From an uncultured Myxococcales bacterium (lineage in GTDB: Bacteria > Myxococcota_A > Bradymonadia > UBA7976 > UBA1532), in assembly GCA_937896275.1 (NCBI GenBank), contig CALBMW010000138.1:1-11562 (forward strand): a stretch of DNA of 11,562 nt, written 5' to 3'. Each line of letters starts with the position of its first letter. Position 1 is the first letter of the stretch. The notes under the pieces were generated by a model. The model searched no databases, was not told the DNA's origin, and worked only from the letters and a program-made list of their open reading frames with translations. A program made the position numbers and the translations under genes. Positions 5,784-11,562 of this stretch are shown piece after piece.

Positions 5784-6965
5784 TCAGCCGGCCGCGGGGT
5801 GCCAGCCGTCGAGCACGGCGCCGAGCATCTCCAGGCGGTCCTGTCCCCAGATCAGGACCGGGGCGCGGTCGCCGACGCGGGCCTCGAAGCTGGGCACGCC
5901 GCAGACGCCCGCCGCGAGGGCGGCGTCGGTGTTGGCGCGCAGGGCGGCCTTGATCTCGGGCGTCTCGGCGCGCGCCATCAGCGTGGCGGCGTCGAAGCCG
6001 GCGGCGTCGAGCACCTCGGCGAGGACCTCGGGCCGATCCACCGGGCGGTCGTCGGCCCAGACCGCGCGGTACAGCGCCGGCGCGGTGGCCGGATCCGCCA
6101 GCGCGACCCGCAACGGCGCCACGCTGCGCAGCGGAAAATGCGAAGGAAATCGAAAGGGTACGCCCCACCAAGCCGACCAGTCGTCCAAATCCCGCGCCAG
6201 ATAGCGCCGCTTGGCGTCGCTCATCGCGAGGAGCGGGACGTCGGGGGTCCCGATCTGCCGGAACAGCGCGCCGAGCAGGATGGGTGTCCACTCGATCGTC
6301 GCGCCGTGGTCTCGGGCGACGCGCTCGATCTGGGTCGACGCGAGGTAGCTGAAGGGGCTGGCGAAGTCGTGGAAGAAGCGAAGGCGGGCCGAACCGCGGA
6401 GCGCCCGCTCGACGAAGTGCAGCCGATCGTGGCCCCAGAAGAGGCGGTCTCCGACGACGAAGCTGGGCACGCCGAAGGCGCCGCGCTCGGCGGCCTCGGC
6501 GGTGGTGGCGAAGAGGGCCTGCTTGGACGCGTCGCGGGCGGGCAGGTCGGGCGCGAGGCCGTGCGCGGTGGCGATCTCGGCCAGCACGCCCGCGTCGGCC
6601 ACGTCGCGTCCATGCACCCAATAGGCCTCGAACAAGGAGCGGGCGAGGGGAGCGCGGGCCGGCTCGGGCGCCCCCGCGATCAGGCGCATCGCGTCCACGC
6701 TGCGGCGCGGGTGCCCCGACGGCATGGTCAGCGGCACGCCGGCGCGCTCGGCGTGTCGCTGCATGTCGAGCAGGTTCAGCCGCGCGCGCGGCGCGCTCAT
6801 CGCAGCGTTGGGATCGTCGGGCCCCCGGGTGTGGCGGAAGAGGCCGCCGAGCAGCACCGGCACCCAGCGCACCGTCGCCCCGTGGCGCGCCGCCGCGGCC
6901 TCGATGCGCGTCGAGGCCAGGTAGGCATAGGGGCAGACCACGTCGAAGTAGAAGGTCACCTGCAT
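5784..6965 (-). CDS. Tandem two-domain DsbA/2-hydroxychromene-2-carboxylate isomerase-like protein
   Basis: The 393-residue protein consists of two thioredoxin-fold units of the DsbA/HCCA isomerase/kappa-glutathione-transferase type, each about 195 residues. Unit 1 begins MQVTFYFDVVCPYAYLAST and ends with the cis-Pro motif FGVPSFVVGDRLFWGHDRL (164-182). Unit 2 repeats this: RFFHDFASPFSYLAST (196-211), then CGVPSF (355-360) and LIWGQDRLEML. At the active-site turn unit 1 has Cys11-Pro and unit 2 has Ser203-Pro; the HCCA/kappa families typically use Ser there and DsbA uses Cys. There is no signal peptide, so it is cytosolic. Likely chemistry is glutathione- or thiol-dependent isomerisation or transfer; the substrate is unknown. 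The start was set at the ATG directly before the first beta strand. An in-frame ATG three codons upstream is possible, while starts further up overlap the divergent gene. It heads a minus-strand run with the aminotransferase. Confidence 0.87.
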   Translation of the reverse strand: MQVTFYFDVVCPYAYLASTRIEAAAARHGATVRWVPVLLGGLFRHTRGPDDPNAAMSAPRARLNLLDMQRHAERAGVPLTMPSGHPRRSVDAMRLIAGAPEPARAPLARSLFEAYWVHGRDVADAGVLAEIATAHGLAPDLPARDASKQALFATTAEAAERGAFGVPSFVVGDRLFWGHDRLHFVERALRGSARLRFFHDFASPFSYLASTQIERVARDHGATIEWTPILLGALFRQIGTPDVPLLAMSDAKRRYLARDLDDWSAWWGVPFRFPSHFPLRSVAPLRVALADPATAPALYRAVWADDRPVDRPEVLAEVLDAAGFDAATLMARAETPEIKAALRANTDAALAAGVCGVPSFEARVGDRAPVLIWGQDRLEMLGAVLDGWHPAAG

Positions 6966-7005
6966 GGCGCGCATTGTGGGCGCGCGGGCGGGCGGCGTAA
7001 AGCGT

Positions 7006-7021
7006 CGCGGCGTTTGCCGCG
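7006..7021 (+). promoter_or_regulatory. Hairpin in the leader of the dihydrouridine synthase gene
   Basis: CGCGGC-GTTT-GCCGCG forms a perfect 6-bp stem with a 4-nt loop, about 30 nt upstream of the GTG start at 7051, within the 85-bp gap between divergent genes. It has no following T run, so it is not a standard terminator. It may act in the mRNA leader or as a DNA site; a chance hairpin in GC-rich DNA is also possible. Confidence 0.22.
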
Positions 7022-7050
7022 CCCGGTGCGGGGGAGTAAGGTCCCGCCCC

Positions 7051-8130
7051 GTGCACGGGCCCACCGAGATCCTCGTCGGCGGGGTGCGCGTCGCGCCCGC
7101 GACGGCCCTCGCGCCCATGGAGGGCATCACCGATCGTCCCTTTCGGCGGCTGATTCGTGAGCTCGGCGGGTGCGGCCTCACCGTCACCGAGTTCGTCAGC
7201 AGCGATCAGCTCGGGCAGCGCAACCGCCGCGCCTGGCAGATGGCCGAGATCGATCCGGACGAGCGCCCGGTCAGCATCCAGATCTATGGGCGCGATCCCG
7301 GACAGATGGCGCGCGCGGCCGGCTTCTGCGAGCAGCTCGGCGCCCACCTGGTCGATCTGAACCTGGGCTGCCCCAGCAAGGCCGTGACGGGCGGCTGCAG
7401 CGGCTCGGCGTTGATGCGCGAGCCCGCCCTCGCCCAGGCCATCTTCACCGCCGTGCGGGCCGCCGTCGGCGTGCCGATGACCGTCAAGATGCGGCTGGGC
7501 TGGGACGACGACCGGCGCAACGCCGCCGAGGTCGCGCGCATCGCCGAGGGCTGTGGCGCGGCGATGGTGGCCGTTCACGGGCGCACGCGCATGCAGATGT
7601 ATCGGGGCGCGGCCGACTGGTCGGCGGTGCGGGCGGTCAAGCAGGCCGTCGGGATCCCGGTGCTGGTCAACGGCGACATCCTGACCGTGGACGACGCGCT
7701 GCGGGCGCTGGCGGCCTCGGGGGCCGATGGCGTGATGATCGGGCGGGGCGCGCTGCGCGATCCCTGGATTCTGCGGCGCGTCGCCGATCGGCTGGCCGGC
7801 CGGGCGCCCTACGAGCCGCCCTTGGCCGACCGCTGCGCGCACCTGATGCGCTACTTCGAGCTCATCGCCGCCGACGCGCGCACCGAGCACAACGCGGTGG
7901 GGCGCATGAAGAAGGTCACGGGCTACTTCACGCGGGGCCTGCCCTACGGGGGCGCGCTGCGCGAGGCCATCTATCACAGCTACGCGATCGCGCCGATCGA
8001 GGCGGCGGCGCGCGCCTGGTTCGCGCGGCTCGAGGCCGAGGGCATCGAGGACGGCTTCGCGCGCGTCCACGAGGAGCAGCCCGAAGCCCACGCGCCCGGT
8101 GACGGGCGCAACCTGGAGCGCGCGTCGTGA
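7051..8130 (+). CDS. dus: tRNA-dihydrouridine synthase (DusB/DusC-like)
   Basis: This FMN-dependent enzyme reduces specific uridines in tRNA to dihydrouridine using NADPH. With the GTG start at 7051 the product has 359 residues, as in the family. Motifs in order along the TIM barrel are APMEGITDRPFRRLI (21-35, FMN-binding start), SIQIYGRDP (75-83), VDLNLGCPSKAVTGGCSG (101-118) with catalytic Cys107, TVKMRLGWDD (144-153) with the FMN-contacting Lys, VHGRTRMQMYRGAADW (175-190), VLVNGDI (204-210) and GADGVMIGRGALRDPWIL (224-241). The C-terminal helical tRNA-binding domain follows. An open frame extends upstream to 6964, but those codons give an Arg/Gly-rich stretch unlike the family and overlap the divergent gene's start; AAGG (7038-7041) is 9 nt before the GTG. 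The gene overlaps the GAF-domain gene by 4 bp. Which uridine it modifies cannot be told from sequence alone. Confidence 0.95.
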   Translation: MHGPTEILVGGVRVAPATALAPMEGITDRPFRRLIRELGGCGLTVTEFVSSDQLGQRNRRAWQMAEIDPDERPVSIQIYGRDPGQMARAAGFCEQLGAHLVDLNLGCPSKAVTGGCSGSALMREPALAQAIFTAVRAAVGVPMTVKMRLGWDDDRRNAAEVARIAEGCGAAMVAVHGRTRMQMYRGAADWSAVRAVKQAVGIPVLVNGDILTVDDALRALAASGADGVMIGRGALRDPWILRRVADRLAGRAPYEPPLADRCAHLMRYFELIAADARTEHNAVGRMKKVTGYFTRGLPYGGALREAIYHSYAIAPIEAAARAWFARLEAEGIEDGFARVHEEQPEAHAPGDGRNLERAS

Positions 8131-8543
8131 GCATCCACCAGGACTGGCTGAGCGCCCGGCTCGACGCGGCGCGCGCCGCCGCGGGCACCGTGCACGTGAT
8201 CGCCGACGATCTGCTGCGGTTGACCGCTCAGGTGGGCATCCCGCCACGGGTGGTCGAGGCGGTGCGCACCATCCCGCTCGGCAAGGGCATGGCTGGGCTG
8301 GCCTGGCAGCGGCGCCAGCCGGTCGAGACCTGCGACCTCGAGACCGACGAGACGGGCGACGTGCGGCCGGGCGCGAAGGCGGTCGACGCCCACGCCGCGG
8401 TCGCCATCCCGGTCATCGACGCGGCGGGCCAGGTTTGGGCCGTGGTGGGCTTCGCCTTCGCCGAGACGGGCGCGCCCGACGTTCCGGCCCTGACCGCGCT
8501 GGCCGCCGATCTGCCGCGGTACGAAGGAGCCGCGGTCACATAA
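8127..8543 (+). CDS. Stand-alone GAF-domain protein
   Basis: The 138-residue cytosolic protein is essentially one GAF-type sensory domain. After a helical start (MSIHQDWLSARLDAARAAAG) come strands and turns typical of GAF: VHVIADDLLRLTAQVGI, the signature turn IPLGKGMAGLAWQRRQPVETCDL (49-71), then AVAIPVIDAAGQVWAVVGFAF (91-111), the central beta strands with the 'V-I-D-x-x-G-x-V-x-A-V-x-G' pattern. It has no output domain, no transmembrane segment and a single Cys (Cys69), so it lacks the multiple cysteines of free-methionine-sulfoxide reductases of the GAF fold. Its GTG start overlaps the dus stop (GTGA at 8127-8130), which indicates translational coupling with the tRNA enzyme. Ligand and partner are unknown. 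It could bind a small molecule or another protein; assignment to the GAF fold rests on pattern reading. Confidence 0.78.
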   Translation: MSIHQDWLSARLDAARAAAGTVHVIADDLLRLTAQVGIPPRVVEAVRTIPLGKGMAGLAWQRRQPVETCDLETDETGDVRPGAKAVDAHAAVAIPVIDAAGQVWAVVGFAFAETGAPDVPALTALAADLPRYEGAAVT

Positions 8544-8544
8544 A

Positions 8545-8585
8545 CCGACTAATCTGGTCGGGTATCGCGCAAAGGCCCGTTGCGC
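8545..8585. promoter_or_regulatory. Two tandem inverted repeats upstream of cysD (candidate operator)
   Basis: Directly after the GAF gene stop lie two dyads, each with a 7-nt spacer: CCGAC-TAATCTG-GTCGG (8545-8561) and GCGCAA-AGGCCCG-TTGCGC (8567-8585). The right arm of the second is also the candidate -35 element of the cysD promoter, so a protein bound there would be well placed to block transcription. They could also form hairpins in read-through mRNA and slow polymerase, but no T run follows. The dyads are seen directly; the operator role is inferred. Confidence 0.38.
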
Positions 8586-8609
8586 CCAGCTGCCCCGGCC
8601 CCATACTAT
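8580..8609 (+). promoter_or_regulatory. Candidate sigma-70-type promoter for cysDN
   Basis: A TTGCGC hexamer (8580-8585) and a TACTAT hexamer (8604-8609) are 18 bp apart and would start transcription near 8616, about 30 nt before the cysD start. Each hexamer matches the E. coli consensus in only three or four of six places, but the region is the most AT-rich patch around and lies where a promoter is expected, in a 103-bp gap. Confidence 0.4.
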
Positions 8610-8633
8610 TCGCCGCCGACGGACCGCCCACCC

Positions 8634-8639
8634 GAGGAG
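8634..8639 (+). promoter_or_regulatory. Ribosome binding site that fixes the GTG start of cysD
   Basis: GAGGAG lies 7 nt upstream of the GTG at 8647. It is a strong site and no in-frame ATG lies nearby, so it decides the start. Confidence 0.8.
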
Positions 8640-8646
8640 TTGCCCC

Positions 8647-9507
<861 letters not shown>

Positions 9508-9508
9508 C

Positions 9509-11332
9509 ATGAGCGACACACTCGCCCCGTCACCCGCCGCCCCCGCCACCCCCGCCGACCCCGCCGCCGCGGCGTCACGCGAGCAGATGAACATCGTGAT
9601 CGTGGGCCACGTGGATCACGGCAAGTCGACCCTCGTCGGGCGCCTGCTGGCCGATACGGGCTCGATCGATCCCCGCAAGATCGCGCAGGTGCGCGCCATT
9701 TGCGACGGCCAGGGCAAGCGCTTCGAGTACGCCTTCCTGCTCGACGCCCTCGAGGCGGAGCAGGCGCAGGGCATCACCATCGACGCCGCCCGCAGCTTCT
9801 TTCGGAGCGCGACGCGCGACTACATCATCATCGACGCCCCCGGCCACATCGAGTTCCTCAAGAACATGATCTCGGGGGCGGCGCGCGCCGAGGCGGCGGT
9901 CCTGCTGATCGACGCCGCCGAGGGCGTGCGCGAGAACTCACGGCGCCACGGCTACATGCTCAGCCTGCTCGGCATCCGGCAGATCGTGGTCGCCGTCAAC
10001 AAGATGGACAGCGTCGACTACGATCAGGCCACCTTCGAGCGCATCCGCGTCGAGTACACGGACTTCCTGGCGCAGATCGACGTCTCGCCGGCGGCGTTCA
10101 TCCCCATCTCGGCCTTGGACGGGCAGAACATCACCGAACCGTCGGCGCGCACGCCCTGGTTCGATGGACCCTCGGTCCTGGGCGCCGTCGACGCCTTCGC
10201 CAAGGCGCCCGCCCCCGAGCATCAGCCCCTTCGCATGCCGGTCCAGGACGTCTACAAGTTCAACCGGGCCGGGGACACGCGCCGCATCGTCGCCGGTCGC
10301 GTCACGGCGGGTCGCTGCGCGGTGGGCGACGAGGTGATCTTCCTGCCGAGCGGCAAGCGCACCATCGTCGAGCGCATCGAGATCTTCTCGGCCGAGAGGC
10401 CGGACGAGGTCTTCGCCGGCGAGTCCGTCGGCCTGACCATGGCCGAGCAGATCTACGTCAGCCGCGGCGACGTGATGTGCCACCCCGACCGGCCCCCGCA
10501 CGTCTCGAACCGCGTCCGGGCCAACCTGGTGTGGCTCGGCCGCCAGGCCTTGCGCAAGGGACGCACCTACAAGCTGAAGATGAGCACCTTCAGCGGGCTG
10601 TGCGAGGTGGAGCAGATCATCGACGTCATCGACGCCTCGGCCCTCGACAGCGCCGGCCACCGCGACCGCGTCGAACGACACGAGGTGGCCGAGGTCGTCT
10701 TGCGCCTGCGCCGCCCGATGGCCTGCGATCTGTCTCACGAGCTCGAGGACACCAGCCGCTTCGTCCTCGTCGACGGCTACGACATGGCCGGCGGCGGCAT
10801 CGTGCGCGACGTGCTGCCTGAGGAGACCGATCGCGCGGCGGTGCGCTGGACCGCCGAGGTCGGCGCCATCGACCGCTCCCTGCGCGAGTCGAAGCATGGC
10901 CATCGCGGCGCGGTGCTGGTGGTGCACGACGACCTCGATCAGAACGGGCGCGCGCTGGCCGGCCTGCTCGAGGAGTCGCTGTGGAGCACCGGTCATCAGG
11001 TCTTTCGCCTGAACCTTCTGGCGGATGACCTGCACAAGGTGGGGCCTGGCGAGCTGCACCTGCGCTCGATCAGCTTCGGGGTGGTCGCGGCGTTGGTGAA
11101 CACCGGTCAGATCGTGGTGGCGTCGGTGCCGTGGGCCGACGACTTCACGCAGACCGAGGTGCTGGCGCTGCCGGGGCTGGAGACGGTGCCGGTGGCGCAG
11201 GTGCGCTTTCGACAGGGCGCGCTGGTGGGCGACCAGCCGGACGAGGCGTTGGACTGGGCCCTCGATCCGCGCGACGAGCCCCGCGCGGTGCACGACGCGG
11301 TCAAGGCGCGGCTGCTGGCCCTGGTGAAGTAG
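9509..11332 (+). CDS. cysN: Sulfate adenylyltransferase subunit 1 (CysN-like GTPase) fused to a degenerate APS-kinase-like domain
   Basis: CysN is the GTPase subunit whose GTP hydrolysis drives APS formation by CysD. The 607-residue protein starts with a Pro/Ala-rich tail (1-24; Met27 is an alternative start). The G domain then shows G1 GHVDHGKST (33-41), the switch I Thr in GITID (88-92), G3 DAPGH (109-113), G4 NKMD (164-167), and SALDGQNI..TPWFDGPSVL (201-224), which is CysN-specific. Beta-barrel domains two and three follow (about 240-430). From about 463 the sequence GHRGAVLVVHDDLDQNGRALAGLLEESL aligns by order with the start of APS kinase (GxxGAVxWxTGLSGSGKST), but the P-loop glycines, Lys and Ser are gone. 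The rest (VFRLNLLADDL, ISFGVVAALVNTGQIVVAS) keeps the kinase's spacing. So the C-terminus should not bind ATP in the usual way. The gene is 1 bp after cysD, so translation is probably coupled. Confidence 0.88.
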   Translation: MSDTLAPSPAAPATPADPAAAASREQMNIVIVGHVDHGKSTLVGRLLADTGSIDPRKIAQVRAICDGQGKRFEYAFLLDALEAEQAQGITIDAARSFFRSATRDYIIIDAPGHIEFLKNMISGAARAEAAVLLIDAAEGVRENSRRHGYMLSLLGIRQIVVAVNKMDSVDYDQATFERIRVEYTDFLAQIDVSPAAFIPISALDGQNITEPSARTPWFDGPSVLGAVDAFAKAPAPEHQPLRMPVQDVYKFNRAGDTRRIVAGRVTAGRCAVGDEVIFLPSGKRTIVERIEIFSAERPDEVFAGESVGLTMAEQIYVSRGDVMCHPDRPPHVSNRVRANLVWLGRQALRKGRTYKLKMSTFSGLCEVEQIIDVIDASALDSAGHRDRVERHEVAEVVLRLRRPMACDLSHELEDTSRFVLVDGYDMAGGGIVRDVLPEETDRAAVRWTAEVGAIDRSLRESKHGHRGAVLVVHDDLDQNGRALAGLLEESLWSTGHQVFRLNLLADDLHKVGPGELHLRSISFGVVAALVNTGQIVVASVPWADDFTQTEVLALPGLETVPVAQVRFRQGALVGDQPDEALDWALDPRDEPRAVHDAVKARLLALVK

Positions 11333-11333
11333 G

Positions 11334-11359
11334 CGGCGGGGGCGCTCGCGCCGACGCCG
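11334..11359. terminator. Nested GC hairpin between converging genes, possible bidirectional terminator
   Basis: CGGCG-GG-GGCGC-TC-GCGCC-GA-CGCCG forms two 5-bp stems separated by a small GG/GA internal loop. It fills exactly the 28-bp gap between the cysN stop (11332) and the stop of the converging gene (11361). No T run follows on either strand, so classical intrinsic termination is uncertain; the position is the main argument. Confidence 0.42.
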
Positions 11360-11360
11360 T

Positions 11361-11561
11361 TCACCCCGTGGCGCGGTCCCGGACCACAAACCGTCGGGCG
11401 CGGTGGCGCGGCGTGCGATCGGTCGCGTCGTCGACCAAGATCGCGCGGTCGAGCAGTGACGCGAGCGTCGTGCCCGCCAACTGCGTCGCCTCGGCGCCCT
11501 CGGGCCAGGTCTCGTAGACGGCCTCGTCGATGGCCAGGGCCAGATCCCAGATGGTCGTCTC
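11361..11561 (-). CDS. Unidentified protein, C-terminal 66 residues (gene runs in from the right edge)
   Basis: Reading leftward from the window edge, one minus-strand frame stays open for 66 codons to a TGA at 11363-11361. It gives ETTIWDLALAIDEAVY, then ETWPEGAEATQLAGTTLASLLDRAI and a basic end RTPRHRARRFVVRDRATG. The amino acid mix is balanced, with amphipathic helices and a charged tail, unlike the Arg/Gly/Pro-rich translations of the other frames, and G/C dominates third positions as in the neighbours. I do not recognise the family. It converges on cysN with a 28-bp gap. Whether it is a separate protein of any known function cannot be judged from this fragment. Confidence 0.58.
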   Translation of the reverse strand, partial: ETTIWDLALAIDEAVYETWPEGAEATQLAGTTLASLLDRAILVDDATDRTPRHRARRFVVRDRATG

Positions 11562-11562
11562 G

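Noticed and set aside
6964..7050. N-terminal extension of the dihydrouridine synthase to an upstream ATG
   Set aside because: The extra 29 residues are Arg/Gly/Cys-rich, not family-like, and overlap the start of the divergent gene; the GTG at 7051 has an AAGG 9 nt before it.
6966..7187. N-terminal extension of the DsbA-like protein to 7187
   Set aside because: The extra 74 residues are Arg/Pro/Thr-rich, overlap the dus coding region and precede the natural first beta strand of the fold.
5755..8247. 830-codon minus-strand open frame spanning the DsbA-like gene and the dus gene
   Set aside because: It is very rich in Arg, Ala, Gly and Pro, crosses two well-supported genes in other frames and has no recognisable domain.
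9938..11389. 483-codon minus-strand open frame opposite cysN
   Set aside because: Antisense shadow of the GTPase gene, rich in His, Arg, Val and Gln without domain signatures.

Overview
The window is very GC-rich DNA with dense, short-spaced genes and codon third positions that are almost all G or C. It most resembles a chromosomal segment of a myxobacterium-like organism (Myxococcota, formerly Deltaproteobacteria). The pointers are the extreme GC bias, a lipoprotein with a Cys-rich 'CTPGQ..SCSC' start of the sort common in that group, a bacterial myo-inositol-1-phosphate synthase, and a small predicted outer-membrane beta-barrel. This assignment is an inference from style, not from a marker gene. 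I see no tRNA, rRNA, CRISPR array, insertion sequence or phage gene.

Layout from left to right. (1) Positions 1-1924, minus strand: a small four-helix membrane protein, then myo-inositol-1-phosphate synthase, then the first 41 codons of a lipoprotein that leaves the window. (2) Positions 1925-2055: a divergent intergenic region with two adjacent inverted repeats. (3) Positions 2056-2655, plus strand: a secreted, probably beta-barrel protein. (4) Positions 2662-2721: four tandem copies of a 15-bp unit that repeat the last codons and stop codon of the converging gene. (5) Positions 2704-6965, minus strand, read from right to left: a protein with two DsbA/HCCA-isomerase-type domains, a DegT/DnrJ/EryC1/StrS sugar aminotransferase, and a shortened, degenerate Tex-like S1 RNA-binding protein. 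(6) Positions 7051-8543, plus strand: a tRNA-dihydrouridine synthase overlapping by 4 bp with a stand-alone GAF-domain gene. (7) Positions 8580-11332, plus strand: a likely promoter with inverted repeats, then cysD and cysN, the two subunits of the GTPase-coupled ATP sulfurylase. (8) Positions 11361-11561, minus strand: the 3' end of an unidentified gene, separated from cysN by a nested GC hairpin.

The most unusual part is the ATP sulfurylase pair. The CysD-type subunit carries a Cys-Cys plus Cys-x2-Cys arrangement in the same sequence contexts as the [4Fe-4S] ligands of APS reductase (CysH), which ordinary CysD lacks, yet its C-terminus is of CysD type and has no reductase catalytic 'ECG' tail. 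Its partner is a CysN with an EF-Tu/EF-1alpha-like G1 motif, fused to a C-terminal domain that looks like APS kinase (CysC) with the ATP-binding P-loop erased. Together they suggest a divergent, possibly iron-sulfur-containing and possibly redox-controlled ATP sulfurylase that makes APS but not PAPS on its own. Other points of note are the stop-codon tandem repeat, the HhH-less Tex paralogue and the Cys/Ser split between the two halves of the DsbA-like protein.
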